A stretch of DNA of 64,000 nt, taken from the NCBI RefSeq assembly GCF_002002725.1, contig NZ_MUNW01000050.1:124001-188000 (forward strand), read 5' to 3'. The number at the start of each line of letters is the position of its first letter. The stretch's first letter is position 1. The notes under the pieces were generated by a model that did not search any database, had not been told where the DNA came from, and saw only the letters and a program-made list of their open reading frames with translations. Both the position numbers and the translations under genes were made by a program. This DNA is from Sinorhizobium sp. A49 (GTDB lineage Bacteria; Pseudomonadota; Alphaproteobacteria; Rhizobiales; Rhizobiaceae). This document shows positions 1 to 8,819 of the stretch, one piece after another.

Positions 1-935
1 GCCCGCATGAGCTCGGTGCGGCCCGAGCCGAGCAGGCCGGCAATGCCCAGGATTTCGCCGCGATAAAGGTCGAAGGACACGTCGTTGAAGTGCCCTGCAC
101 GGGTCAGGCCGCGCACTTCGAGCAGCGGCTTCCCCCGGTCGATCGCCTGGCGCGGCGGGCGTGTCGTGCGGGCGGCATCGCCGAACATCATGCCGACGAT
201 TTCGGAGGGCGAGGTCGCCCGCATCTCGACCGCGCCGATATAGTGGCCGTCGCGAATGACGGTGCAGGTGTCGGCGATCTCGAAAAGCTCGCTCATACGG
301 TGCGTGATGTAGATCATCGTCACGCCGCGCGCCCGCAACCGCTCGATCAACGCGAAAAGCTGCTTGACCTCTTTCGAGGCGAGCGCCGATGTCGGCTCGT
401 CCAGCAGCAGGATCGACGGGTTGAAGGACATCGCCTTGACGATCTCGACCACCTGCTGTTGTCCGACACTGAGCGCGGAGACCGGCTGGCGGGAATCGAT
501 CGAAAGACCCATGTCTGACAAAAGCTCTGTCGCGCGCCGGTGCAAACCCTTCCAGTCGACGACGCGAAAGCCGGCGCGCCTGACATGCGGCAGGCGACCA
601 AGAAAGATGTTCTCGCCGACGGAGAGTTCCGGAACCAGCGACAGTTCCTGGTGCACGGTCACGATGCCGGCATCGAACGCATCATGCGGCGAGGTAAAGG
701 CCTGGTCTTTCCCGTTGACGCTGATCGTGCCCGACGTGGGCTCGGTCACGCCGGCGAGAAGCTTGATCAGCGTCGATTTGCCGGAACCGTTCTTTCCCAT
801 CAGGGCATGAACCCGCCCAGGGGCAAACTCATGGGTGAACTCCGACAGGGCAACCGTCGGGCCGTAACGTTTCGTGACGGATCGGAACGCGAGCCGCCCC
901 TGGGCGGCTTCTGTCCGAGGCTGAGAGTAGGTCAT
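1..935 (-). CDS. Sugar ABC transporter ATP-binding protein (RbsA/MglA type), 3' end outside the window
   Basis: Cytoplasmic ATPase of a CUT2 (ribose/galactose-type) importer. The reading frame runs off the window edge, so about 311 residues of a family usually near 500 are present. The first nucleotide-binding domain is complete: Walker A GKNGSGKST near residue 48, signature LSVGQQQ, Walker B ILLLDEPTSAL and switch region YITHRMSE. The start of the second domain (LGIAGLLGSGRTELMRA) is cut. Two ATPase domains in one chain are typical of this family. The start is the ATG at 933-935, after a GGGAACC ribosome site. It follows the binding-protein gene on the same strand by 61 bases. The permease is probably just outside the window. 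Confidence 0.9.
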   Translation of the reverse strand, partial: MTYSQPRTEAAQGRLAFRSVTKRYGPTVALSEFTHEFAPGRVHALMGKNGSGKSTLIKLLAGVTEPTSGTISVNGKDQAFTSPHDAFDAGIVTVHQELSLVPELSVGENIFLGRLPHVRRAGFRVVDWKGLHRRATELLSDMGLSIDSRQPVSALSVGQQQVVEIVKAMSFNPSILLLDEPTSALASKEVKQLFALIERLRARGVTMIYITHRMSELFEIADTCTVIRDGHYIGAVEMRATSPSEIVGMMFGDAARTTRPPRQAIDRGKPLLEVRGLTRAGHFNDVSFDLYRGEILGIAGLLGSGRTELMR

Positions 936-996
936 CCGTGGTTCCCGGTTGGCGCAGCAAATGGTGGGCAGGGCCGAAAGGCCCCGCCCGACAACC

Positions 997-1962
997 TCAC
1001 TTCAGAGCCTTCAGGCCTTCCTTGTAAGCGGCAACGCCGTCGGCATTCGCGCGCGTCAAGGGGAGGACGGGAACGTTGACCTTCGTTTCGAACGTCTTGC
1101 CTTCCAGAAGCTTCTGGGCGGCCTCGATCGCCTGCTTGCCGACCTCGAGAGGCTGCTGCGCGGTGGTCGCCTGCAGCACGTTGTCCTTGTCGAGAAGCAT
1201 GTTGGCGAGCTGCTCGGAACCATCGGTGCCGAAGACGAACACCTTGCCCTCGAGCCCGGCCTTCTTCACCGCCTGGACGGCGCCGATCGTGCCGCCTTCG
1301 TTGGCAGCATAGATCACCTTGATATCCGGGTTGGCGGTCAACATGTCGCTGGCAACGGCCAATGCCTTTTCGGCGAGCCACGCATCCTGTTGGGCAACGA
1401 TCTCGACCTGGTCGGACACCACGTGCAGGAAGCCGTCGACGCGTGCGTTCGACTGTTCCGGCAACAGCGCCTTGAAGGCGAGCGTACCGATCTTGACCTT
1501 CTCGCCATTGCCGAGCGTCTTCAGGAACGGCGCGGCCGCCTCGCCGGTGCCGATGCCGATATCTCGGTCCGAACTGGTCACCGTCGCCTGGGCGACATCG
1601 CCATTGGCCGATGTGCCATAGGTAACCACGGTGATGCCGGCATCGCGCGCCTTCTTGAGCGCTGGAACGGAAGCGTCGGCCGACAGCGGCGCGACCACGA
1701 TCGAGTTGACGCCGCGGGCGATGTAGGTGTCGATCAGCTGCGCTTCCTTTTCGAGCTTGCTGTCGCTGTTTCCGGCGAGAAGCTCGTCACCGGCCGCTTC
1801 CGCCGCCTTCTCCATGCCGATCTGGATGCCGCGGAAATACTGGTCCTGCTGGAAGACGATGCCGGCGATGGCCTTGCCGTCGGCAAGGGCGGCATTGGGT
1901 GTGAAGCTGGCGCTCACCAGAAGGGCTGCGAGCGTCAGGACGTGGCGTTTTGCATTGATCAT
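997..1962 (-). CDS. Periplasmic sugar-binding protein (RbsB-like) of the same ABC importer
   Basis: A 321-residue type I periplasmic binding protein (Peripla_BP_4 family) that should deliver a monosaccharide to the adjacent ABC transporter. Residues 1-28 form a Sec signal peptide ending AALADG. The mature part has the family's features: IAGIVFQQDQYFRGI at the start of the first lobe, GVNSIVVAPLSADA, and GTDGSEQLANMLLDKDN in the hinge/second-lobe region. It ends with a lysine-rich tail and is normal in length. It lies between the GntR regulator and the ATPase gene, all on one strand. The sugar is not deducible from sequence; the nearby mannonate dehydratase suggests a hexuronate or derivative. 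Confidence 0.88.
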   Translation of the reverse strand: MINAKRHVLTLAALLVSASFTPNAALADGKAIAGIVFQQDQYFRGIQIGMEKAAEAAGDELLAGNSDSKLEKEAQLIDTYIARGVNSIVVAPLSADASVPALKKARDAGITVVTYGTSANGDVAQATVTSSDRDIGIGTGEAAAPFLKTLGNGEKVKIGTLAFKALLPEQSNARVDGFLHVVSDQVEIVAQQDAWLAEKALAVASDMLTANPDIKVIYAANEGGTIGAVQAVKKAGLEGKVFVFGTDGSEQLANMLLDKDNVLQATTAQQPLEVGKQAIEAAQKLLEGKTFETKVNVPVLPLTRANADGVAAYKEGLKALK

Positions 1963-2054
1963 TTTGGGTCTCCTCCCCGATGCCCTTGATCGTATGGCCG
2001 GACCCGCGGGCAGAGGGGCCGGTGCTGACTGGATGCTGGAAACGATACGGCCGC

Positions 2055-2810
2055 CTAGGTCTTGGTCATGGCGGACTGGCCAGCCGATGGCGCGCCGACG
2101 AATTTGATGCCGAATTCGAGATGACGGCTCATGAGATAGGCATAGGCGATCCGGTCGCGCGCCCTCAGCGCGCCGATGATTTCGGCGTGGGCCTCGTAGG
2201 TCGCCGATTGCACCGGCCGCTCCGCCTTGCCGAGGCGCATGACTTCCTCAATGACCGCGCGCATCATCCGGTAGGCCGCAAGCGTCGTCCTGTTGCCTGA
2301 CAGTTCGACGATGGCCTCGTGGAATTCGTAGTCGTAGCGGGCCGCTTCTTCGGCGCTCTCGGCCGTCCGGATCCGGACATTGGCCGCCTCCAACCTGTCG
2401 AGGTCAGCCTCGCTTGCATGAAGAATGATGTGATCGCCAACGCCCGTTTCGATGATGCGGCGGAAGCCCTGAAGGTCGCGGAAAGAATCGGACGATATGC
2501 CGTTGTGAAAGGCAAAAAGCCTGCGGATCGCCTCGCCATGACCGCCGCTGATGACGGCACCGACCTTAGGCCGCGTCTCGACCAGGCCATAGGCGCGCAG
2601 AACCTGAAGCGCCTCGCGAACCGTGTTGCGACCCGCCTGGAACTGTTCGCCGAGATCGCGCTCGGTCGGCAGCGCGTCGCCAATGCCGAGGCCGCGTTCG
2701 GCGATCAGATCCCTGATCTGCTCGACGAGCCTGTCGACCGCCGACGTCTTGCCGACCTCGGCTGGCTCGACACTTGCCGAATGCTCCGGTTTTGCCGAAT
2801 TGTGCGCCAC
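2055..2810 (-). CDS. GntR-family (FadR/FCD subfamily) transcriptional regulator
   Basis: A 251-residue repressor-type protein. The winged helix-turn-helix is at about residues 24-92 ([23 protein letters not shown] is the recognition segment, with [20 protein letters not shown] following) and an FCD ligand domain covers about 105-232, including the DxxFH-like element [15 protein letters not shown] that usually binds a metal. The start is GTG at 2808-2810, just after a strong AGGAGGAG ribosome site. It lies upstream of the sugar transporter on the same strand and is divergent from uxuA. Two TGGTCCA-containing boxes in the intergenic region are likely operators, so it probably controls both sides in response to a sugar acid. 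Confidence 0.9.
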   Translation of the reverse strand: MAHNSAKPEHSASVEPAEVGKTSAVDRLVEQIRDLIAERGLGIGDALPTERDLGEQFQAGRNTVREALQVLRAYGLVETRPKVGAVISGGHGEAIRRLFAFHNGISSDSFRDLQGFRRIIETGVGDHIILHASEADLDRLEAANVRIRTAESAEEAARYDYEFHEAIVELSGNRTTLAAYRMMRAVIEEVMRLGKAERPVQSATYEAHAEIIGALRARDRIAYAYLMSRHLEFGIKFVGAPSAGQSAMTKT

Positions 2811-2833
2811 GCTCTCCTCCTGTGTGTCGCTTT

Positions 2834-2972
2834 ATTTGTTGGTCCAGATTCGAAAACAAGTCAAGCGCCCTGCAGAATATTTGCTTTCATCAGGAGCAAT
2901 TTGCGCTTTTCGACGTCTTTTCACTTGAATTTACGTCGACTGCGATCCTTAATGCGCAAACTGGTCCAACAA
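2834..2972. promoter_or_regulatory. Divergent promoter region with two inverted GntR-type operator boxes
   Basis: The space between the regulator gene and uxuA holds TTGTTGGTCCAG at 2834-2845 and its near-perfect inverse CTGGTCCAACAA at 2961-2972 (one mismatch). FCD-type GntR regulators such as LldR are known to bind TGGTCnnACCA-like sequences, so one box probably serves each promoter. Seen: the two boxes and their orientation. Inferred: binding by the adjacent regulator. Confidence 0.5.
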
Positions 2973-3007
2973 TAAAGATCGCCACCGAGATCGCAGGAGT
3001 TCAAGAG

Positions 3008-4222
3008 ATGAGGCCAATGGAAGAGTGTTTTCGCTGGTATGGCCCGGACGATCCGGTGCCGCTCAGCCATATCCGGCAGGCCGGCGCGACCGGGATCGTC
3101 ACGGCGCTGCATCACATCTATGACGGCTCACCCTGGTCCGACGATCAGATCCTGAAGCACAAGGCGTTGATCGAGACGGCAGGTCTGCGCTGGAGCGTGG
3201 GCGAGAGCATTCCCGTGCACAATTCGATCAAGCTGGCGTCCTCCGACAGCGCACGCTACATCGGCTGGTACAAGGACACGATGCGCGCGCTTTCGCGCTG
3301 CGGCATTCACACGGTCTGCTATAATTTCATGCCGGTGGTCGACTGGACCCGCACCGAACTCATGCATCCGCTGCCGACCGGCGGATACGCACTGCGCTTC
3401 GATGCCATCGATTTTGCCGCCTACGATCTGTTCGTGCTGAAGCGGCCGGGTGTCGAACAAAGCTACTCCCCGGCTCAAATCGAAACGGCACAGGCTCGCT
3501 TTGCCGCGATGGCACCCGCAAAGATCGACCGGATCGAACGCAATCTGATTGCCGGCCTGCCGGCGTCGGAACGCAAGTTCGATCGCGCCAGTTTTCTTGG
3601 AGCGCTGGCGGAATACGATGGCGTCAGCGCCGAGGACCTGCATGAAAACCTCGCCCGGTTCCTGCGCGAGATCGTGCCCGTTGCCGAAGAGATCGGGATA
3701 AGGCTCTGCATTCACCCCGACGATCCGGCCTTTCCGCTCTACGGCCTGCCACGGATCGTTTCCACGGCCAATGACGCGCGCCGCATCCTGGCCGCCGTCG
3801 ACAGCCCGGCCAACGGCCTGACCTTCTGCACCGGATCCTATGGCACCCGCGCCGAGAACGACCTGCCGGCCATGGTGCGCGAGTTCGGCCCCCGCATCCA
3901 TTTCGCCCATCTGCGCAACGTCCAGCGCGAAGCGGACGGCTCGTTTCACGAGGCCGACCATCTCGGCGGCTCGAGCGACATTCCGGCCGTCATTCTCGCC
4001 CTCCTCCACGAGCAGGAACGCCGCCAGGCCGAGGGGCGCGACGATTGGCAGATCCCCGTTCGCCCCGACCATGGGCATCTGCTTGCCGATGACATCGGCA
4101 AGGAAAGGATCAATCCCGGCTACTCGCTCATCGGCCGGTTGAAGGGGCTCGCCGAGATCCGTGGCGTGATGCAGGGCATTTCGGTGGTCAAGGCCGCACA
4201 GACAGAACAGGTGACACGATGA
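3008..4222 (+). CDS. uxuA: Mannonate dehydratase
   Basis: Cytoplasmic enzyme that dehydrates D-mannonate to 2-keto-3-deoxy-D-gluconate in glucuronate breakdown. 404 residues, against about 394 in E. coli. The N-terminus [20 protein letters not shown], then [12 protein letters not shown], is characteristic of UxuA, as is [18 protein letters not shown] in the middle. The C-terminal part has [13 protein letters not shown], which carries metal-binding residues. The reading frame is open further upstream, but the ATG at 3008 is preferred because AGGAG lies 8 bases ahead and the family's N-terminus begins there. The stop overlaps the next gene by four bases (ATGA), so the two are translationally coupled. 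No fructuronate reductase (uxuB) is visible in the window. Confidence 0.9.
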   Translation: MRPMEECFRWYGPDDPVPLSHIRQAGATGIVTALHHIYDGSPWSDDQILKHKALIETAGLRWSVGESIPVHNSIKLASSDSARYIGWYKDTMRALSRCGIHTVCYNFMPVVDWTRTELMHPLPTGGYALRFDAIDFAAYDLFVLKRPGVEQSYSPAQIETAQARFAAMAPAKIDRIERNLIAGLPASERKFDRASFLGALAEYDGVSAEDLHENLARFLREIVPVAEEIGIRLCIHPDDPAFPLYGLPRIVSTANDARRILAAVDSPANGLTFCTGSYGTRAENDLPAMVREFGPRIHFAHLRNVQREADGSFHEADHLGGSSDIPAVILALLHEQERRQAEGRDDWQIPVRPDHGHLLADDIGKERINPGYSLIGRLKGLAEIRGVMQGISVVKAAQTEQVTR

Positions 4223-4911
4223 AGACTTTTGAGGACGATGCCGGCTTGTTCGCTGCCATGCGAAGCCGGCTTTTTACCGCCGTTGTCGGCGACATATTGG
4301 ACACGATGGGATTACAGCACCAGTTCCTGCCACCGCGGATAAAGGCCCTGCGCGATGACATGGTGGCGGTCGGACGCGCCATGCCGGTGCTGGAGGCGGA
4401 TTTCTTTGCGACCACGGGCACCAGCGGCCACGCCGAGATCACCACCAAACCCTTCGGCCTGATGTTCCATGCGCTCGACAGCCTGAAGCCCAACGAAATC
4501 TACGTCTGTGCCGGTTCCTCGCCACGCTATGCCGTATGGGGCGAGCTGATGTCGACGCGCGCGATCCAGCTGAAGGCCGCAGGCGCGATCTGCGACGGCT
4601 ACTGCCGAGACAGCGGCGGCATCCTCGCCCTCGATTTCCCGACCTTCTGCTACGGGTCCTATGCGCAGGATCAGGGCCCGCGCGGCAAGGTGGTCGACTA
4701 CGCGGTTCCGATCGAGATCGGCGGCATCCGTATCCGGCCCGGCGACATTCTCTTCGGCGATCGCGACGGCGTGCTGGTCATTCCGCGCGAGGCGGAGCAG
4801 GAGGCGATCGCCCTCGCCTTCGAAAAGGCCGAGACGGAAAACAAGGTTCGCCTCGCCATTGAGGCCGGCATGAGCACGGTCGAGGCGTTCGAGCGCTTCG
4901 GTGTCATGTAG
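4219..4911 (+). CDS. RraA-family protein (possible class II aldolase for keto-deoxy sugar acids)
   Basis: A 230-residue protein of the RraA/HMG-aldolase fold. The family's active-site strip is present: [14 protein letters not shown] with the conserved Arg-Asp pair near residues 138-139, and an earlier GDILDTMG. Members are either RNase E inhibitors (about 160 residues) or metal-dependent aldolases of 4-hydroxy-4-methyl-2-oxoglutarate (longer, like this one). It is coupled to uxuA by an ATGA overlap, which argues for a metabolic role. Cleavage of 2-keto-3-deoxygluconate to pyruvate and glyceraldehyde would complete the pathway, but that is an inference. No separate KDG kinase or aldolase is visible nearby. 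Confidence 0.8.
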   Translation: MKTFEDDAGLFAAMRSRLFTAVVGDILDTMGLQHQFLPPRIKALRDDMVAVGRAMPVLEADFFATTGTSGHAEITTKPFGLMFHALDSLKPNEIYVCAGSSPRYAVWGELMSTRAIQLKAAGAICDGYCRDSGGILALDFPTFCYGSYAQDQGPRGKVVDYAVPIEIGGIRIRPGDILFGDRDGVLVIPREAEQEAIALAFEKAETENKVRLAIEAGMSTVEAFERFGVM

Positions 4912-4995
4912 TCAGCGAAGGTGAGGACCGGTTAGGTACCTCCGCCCACGGGCGAAATACTTGCCGGCCCGCCAAGGCCGAACCCAGCTGCCGCG

Positions 4996-5020
4996 GCGGC
5001 CTTCTAAAACAGAAGGCCGC
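4996..5020. terminator. Perfect hairpin between convergent genes
   Basis: Ten-base arms GCGGCCTTCT and AGAAGGCCGC pair perfectly around an AAAAC loop. It starts one base after the stop codon of the minus-strand hydroxylase gene and 85 bases after the RraA-family gene, so it can stop transcription from both sides. There is no T-run, which is common for GC-rich alphaproteobacterial terminators. Confidence 0.7.
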
Positions 5021-5746
5021 TCAACCGTCGAGGATGCCGACGGGTTTGGGGACACGATGAGCAACGGGCGAGCGAGGCGCCCGGGTCGAGCGACAGAGCT
5101 GCCCACCCCGGTCTCTCTCCTCTGCGCGACGAGGGCCGCTTGCCTGAGAACGTGCCGGATTGCGGCGCGGCTTGATATTGGTCCCCAACGCCCGGTCCCA
5201 AAAGCCTGACGTAACGCCGAAGTTGCCCTCCGGCGACACGTGATGATGCAACGCGTGACGCCGCTTGAGCGTCGAGAGCAGCGACCCTTGGCGCGCGCCT
5301 CGATGATGCACGAGATGATGAACCGTGACATACCAGAGATGGCCGAACAGGAAACCTGCCGTCAGGCTGCAGGCAAACGCCAGACCGCCGATCCACCAGA
5401 GTGGAAACAGCAACAGGATTAGGTACGCGGGCGCGCTGGTAAGTGTTGGCATGCCGATCAAAGCGTGCGGATCGCGATGATGTGCCTCATGCAGGTCGCG
5501 GATGCGCGGAGTGCGGTGAAACACGAAGCGATGCAGACCATATTCGGCAAATGTCCAGGCGATCACACCGGTGCAGAACAACAAGCCGTAGCGCCACCAT
5601 TCCGCGCCGGGCGGCACCCCCAAAGCCAGGACCGCGAGGAGGACGACAAAAACCGGATAGACGACGAAGTCACCGTAATAGTTCCACCGATTGAGCTGCA
5701 CTGCACACCTCCACGCCCCTTGATAGACAAGGTCGCTTGTGTGCAT
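5021..5746 (-). CDS. Fatty acid hydroxylase/sterol desaturase family membrane protein
   Basis: A 241-residue integral membrane di-iron oxygenase-like protein. Hydrophobic segments lie near residues 20-45, 50-70 and 100-150. The histidine clusters of the family are all present: HRFVFH, HEAHHRDPH, HHLVHH and HALHHH, the last followed by NFGVTSGFWDRALGT, also typical. Known members hydroxylate or desaturate lipids (sterols, carotenoids, ceramides); the substrate here is unknown. The ATG at 5744-5746 is chosen over one 21 bases upstream because GGAAGGAGGGG sits directly ahead of it. It is monocistronic and ends at a hairpin shared with the convergent uxuA operon. Confidence 0.85.
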   Translation of the reverse strand: MHTSDLVYQGAWRCAVQLNRWNYYGDFVVYPVFVVLLAVLALGVPPGAEWWRYGLLFCTGVIAWTFAEYGLHRFVFHRTPRIRDLHEAHHRDPHALIGMPTLTSAPAYLILLLFPLWWIGGLAFACSLTAGFLFGHLWYVTVHHLVHHRGARQGSLLSTLKRRHALHHHVSPEGNFGVTSGFWDRALGTNIKPRRNPARSQASGPRRAEERDRGGQLCRSTRAPRSPVAHRVPKPVGILDG

Positions 5747-5940
5747 CGCCCCTCCTTCCGTGACCATACGGCGGATGCCGTAGAAACGCGAAGGGGTGGG
5801 TGGCCCGGCTCGACCGAAGGTTCGATTGGCGTTTTCAAACCGGCGAACTGCGGTCGCGATGTGCTGCCAGCAAAAAGGCGCAACATTGCGGATCGTCTGA
5901 TAGAAATGGGCAAAGTGGCACGCAGGAGCAGACCCGCGAC

Positions 5941-6480
5941 ATGAACGACGCCTTCACCATGCTCAACTCCGGCACGAATACGGCCGAGGCGCAGCTTTCT
6001 CCAGCAGGTTTCCACGTCTTCACCGATGGCTCGTATGAACCGAGCTCCGGAGAGGGCGGCTGGGCATTTGTCGTCTATCACGATGGTGCGGAGATCGCGT
6101 CCGAGTTCGGTGGCGCCCGGCGTTCCGCCGACAACACGATGGAGTTGACCGCGCTTTTCAAGGCAGCGCTATGGATCAACGGCAATGTGCCTGGCGAACG
6201 CGCAATTGTCTGGTCCGATTGCGTCTACGCGGTTAACGGCTGCAACAGCTGGCGCCAGATCTGGAAGAACAACGGCTGGAAGAAGATTGTGGCGAATGCG
6301 AAAGTCCGAAGCCGGACAATCGCGAATGCTGAGCTTTGGATGGCAATAGACCTTCAGCTACGCAGCAACCCCGAACTGACTGTCGCCTGGTGCAAAGGTC
6401 ATTCCGGGCTCGTCGGCAACGAGCGTGCAGATAGGCTTGCGGCATTTGGGCGGCAGTCTGCCCGGACCGACGCCCGCTGA
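5941..6480 (+). CDS. Ribonuclease H type 1 (RNase HI-like)
   Basis: A 179-residue protein with the complete RNase HI catalytic set: Asp29 in TDGSYE, Glu68 in NTMELTA, Asp93 in WSDCVYAVN, then His154 and Asp164 in GHSGLVGNERAD. It should cleave the RNA strand of RNA-DNA hybrids. The insert WRQIWKNNGWKK resembles the basic handle of E. coli RNase HI. About 20 extra residues precede the fold. The ATG at 5941 is used; AGGAG lies 12 bases upstream, a slightly long gap. It has no operon partner and is probably an accessory copy beside a chromosomal rnhA. Confidence 0.85.
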   Translation: MNDAFTMLNSGTNTAEAQLSPAGFHVFTDGSYEPSSGEGGWAFVVYHDGAEIASEFGGARRSADNTMELTALFKAALWINGNVPGERAIVWSDCVYAVNGCNSWRQIWKNNGWKKIVANAKVRSRTIANAELWMAIDLQLRSNPELTVAWCKGHSGLVGNERADRLAAFGRQSARTDAR

Positions 6481-6537
6481 TACCGCCCGTGTCTTTCGCC
6501 AGCATGGTCGCGCCAATGGCGACATTGCCCGGAACCG

Positions 6538-6843
6538 CTAGTGACAGACGTACGTATTGTGAGACATCGTGGCCTCGGCACCGGCTGATCGCGTCGAAGA
6601 CAGATGGACGAGGGTGATACCCAGTTCGAGAAGCAGCTCGGCGGACTTGATATCCTGCGTCGCGAGATTGTCCGTGTATCCGCGGATCGTGCAGGCGACG
6701 CATTTCGAGTGGGCCGCGAAACGGATGTCGCCCAGGTCTTCCGCCTCTTCGGCGACAGCCTCCAGCGCACAGGCGACCGTCTCCAGCATGCCGCACCGTT
6801 CGCGCATGCTCATGTCTTCCAACGTCTTTGGGATCTCGATCAT
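6538..6843 (-). CDS. Small hypothetical protein, 101 residues
   Basis: Not recognised. The predicted protein is acidic, largely helical and cysteine-containing (CGMLETVACALEAVAEEAED; SKCVACTIRGY; a terminal YVCH). No signal peptide or membrane segment is visible. It is very likely a real gene because AAGGAGAT sits five bases ahead of its ATG, an ideal ribosome site. It is convergent with the RNase H gene and stands alone. The helical, Glu-rich N-terminal half could be a dimerisation region; no function can be assigned. Confidence 0.65.
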   Translation of the reverse strand: MIEIPKTLEDMSMRERCGMLETVACALEAVAEEAEDLGDIRFAAHSKCVACTIRGYTDNLATQDIKSAELLLELGITLVHLSSTRSAGAEATMSHNTYVCH

Positions 6844-7110
6844 GTTATCTCCTTCGCGCCCGGCTGGATAAGCTGCTGCGCTGGCATCACGTCGAATTCA
6901 GGTGTTGGTGTAGATATGGGATCGCAGCGTCCATTAGCAAATCATGTCGGCCATGCGGCTGTTGCATGACGGGCGCGAGCGTGCTCCCACCGCAGACTGC
7001 TGCTTCTGTCGGGTTTCATCTTCACGCGTGCGTGCTATGAGATCGGACGGCCCCAATTTTTCCTGGGCAGATTATCGGGCTAGAGATGCGTCAGCCCGCG
7101 AAGCAGAGCC

Positions 7111-7215
7111 ATGTTTGAATTGACCTCTCCATTTCCCTTGCACGCGTTGGACCAGGCGGAAGACGCCGGTGGCAGGCCGATCACGTCGTCTTCGACCCTG
7201 GATTTGTGGAAGTGA
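7111..7215 (+). CDS. Possible 34-residue leader peptide ahead of the sensor kinase
   Basis: A short frame from ATG 7111 whose TGA stop (7213-7215) overlaps the GTG start of the downstream kinase gene at 7212 as GTGA. This is the arrangement used for translational coupling. The ribosome site is weak (AAGCAGAG). The peptide (starting MFELTSPFPLHALDQ) resembles nothing I know. The 360 bases between the gene at 6538-6843 and the kinase hold nothing else recognisable. It could equally be a chance frame. Confidence 0.3.
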   Translation: MFELTSPFPLHALDQAEDAGGRPITSSSTLDLWK

Positions 7216-8819
7216 GCAACGGACTCCTGAAATCCTGGCTGTTCGGTATCGCGCTATGGCTTGCAGCGGTTCTTGCCTTTGCGCTCTATTCCGTCGAAGC
7301 GTCGCGGCAGCGCCTAGGCGATGAACTGACCGTCGCGGGGCGAACCTTGCACCGGCTGATATCCCAGCGCGCCGCGCAGCACGACGCCCACATGACGAGC
7401 CTGATCGCGCTTGCCGATGACACCGAGCCGGCCCGGCTGGATGCCACCCGCCTGGTGATGGAAAGCGTTGCACGGTTTTATCCACGCATCGCCTGGCTCG
7501 CGCTTGTTTCGCTGGACGACAAAGCTGGCCTGGACGCAACCGCGACAACCCGAAGCAACGATGCGCATGTCCCGATGATCGAAGTCCCCGCCGGCGGGGG
7601 CGAAGACCTTTCGCCGCTGCGCGACGCCATCAAAGGGCAGCAACGCGGCAAGGTCGAGGCCTATGCCGGCCGGAACGGACGGTATCTCCTCGCCAAACGG
7701 GCGCAAGCGCCTTCAAACGCCGCGCTGGTGCTTTCCATTGATGCCCGCCATTTGCTTGAACCGGAGGAGCGGCCGCCTTGGGCCCATATGCGATTGACGC
7801 TCCACAACCATCTCCTGGTCGATCTGCCGGCCGAGGAGACGGCGAGTGCCACCGCGTCCTTCGTTGCCCCCGCCCGCTTCGAATCGACGATAGACAGCGT
7901 CAGCCAGAGGATATCGCTGTCGCTCGAGCGGCGGATGTCGACCGAAACATTGTTGCCGATGCGACAACTGATCGGCTTTGCCACTATGGCCGGACTGGCG
8001 TCTTTTGCACTGATGTTCGCGCTGCGCCAGCGGGCTGCCGTCCAGAGATCTCTGAAGTCGACGCAGGAGGCTGAAGCCCGGGCTCTGTTGCAGGAGCGCC
8101 AGGCGCTTCTCGCACATGCCTCGCGCGTCAACGCCATGGGGGAGCTGGCATCAGGCATCGCACATGAACTGACGCAGCCCCTGACGGCGATGCTGAGCCG
8201 CAGTCAGGCAGCACTCAGACTGGCCGGCGCCGACCGGCCCGATATCGGGCGGATCTCCGAGGCGCTTGAAGTCAATGTCCGCGAGGCGAAGCGTGCGGGA
8301 GAGATGCTGAAGCGGATGCGCGACTATGCTTCCAATCGCGCGCCGGAACCAGTCACTAGTGCGATAAACGGTATCGTTGCCGAAATTGCAGCGCTGACAG
8401 GCGCCGACCTTGAGCGGCGCGGCATCCAATTGAAGCTCGACCTGACGAAAGAAGGGCCCGAGGCCGACGTCGACCCGATCGAGCTGGAGCAGGTGCTGCA
8501 CAATCTGATCCGCAACGCGGCCGACGCGCTGGAAAACGCGCAGACTGTCCGACCGCAGATCGAGATCGAGACACTTGCTGCTGGCGATGAGCTAGAAATC
8601 ATTGTTCGCGACAATGGACCGGGGATCGCGGCAAATGCGTTTCCCAAGCTGTTCCAGCCGTTTTTCACCACCAAGGCTGACGGCATGGGGCTGGGGCTCT
8701 CGCTGTGTGAGACGCTGATCGAGCGCGTCGACGGCGCAATAGAAGCGCAAAACGCTCCAGATGGCGGGGCATGGTTTACGATCACGCTGCCACGCACGCA
8801 GAAACGGGAGACGCTGTGA
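7212..8819 (+). CDS. Membrane sensor histidine kinase (DctB-like architecture)
   Basis: A 535-residue inner-membrane kinase. A membrane segment near residues 5-25, a periplasmic sensor region of about 230 residues, a second membrane segment (FATMAGLASFALMFAL) near 260, then a coiled stretch and the kinase core. The phosphoacceptor histidine is in GELASGIAHELTQPLTAMLS, the N box is NLIRNAADALENA, and the G boxes are VRDNGPGIA and GMGLGLSLCETLIE. The start is uncertain: GTG 7206 or GTG 7212. The latter overlaps the stop of a short upstream frame. The next gene is its response regulator, overlapping by four bases. The sensed signal is unknown; see the secreted GlcG/HbpS-like protein that follows. 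Confidence 0.88.
   Translation: MSNGLLKSWLFGIALWLAAVLAFALYSVEASRQRLGDELTVAGRTLHRLISQRAAQHDAHMTSLIALADDTEPARLDATRLVMESVARFYPRIAWLALVSLDDKAGLDATATTRSNDAHVPMIEVPAGGGEDLSPLRDAIKGQQRGKVEAYAGRNGRYLLAKRAQAPSNAALVLSIDARHLLEPEERPPWAHMRLTLHNHLLVDLPAEETASATASFVAPARFESTIDSVSQRISLSLERRMSTETLLPMRQLIGFATMAGLASFALMFALRQRAAVQRSLKSTQEAEARALLQERQALLAHASRVNAMGELASGIAHELTQPLTAMLSRSQAALRLAGADRPDIGRISEALEVNVREAKRAGEMLKRMRDYASNRAPEPVTSAINGIVAEIAALTGADLERRGIQLKLDLTKEGPEADVDPIELEQVLHNLIRNAADALENAQTVRPQIEIETLAAGDELEIIVRDNGPGIAANAFPKLFQPFFTTKADGMGLGLSLCETLIERVDGAIEAQNAPDGGAWFTITLPRTQKRETL

Noticed and set aside
2774-3007. Upstream extension of the mannonate dehydratase reading frame
   Set aside because: It would place the start inside the divergent regulator gene and lacks a ribosome site; ATG 3008 matches the family's N-terminus and has AGGAG.
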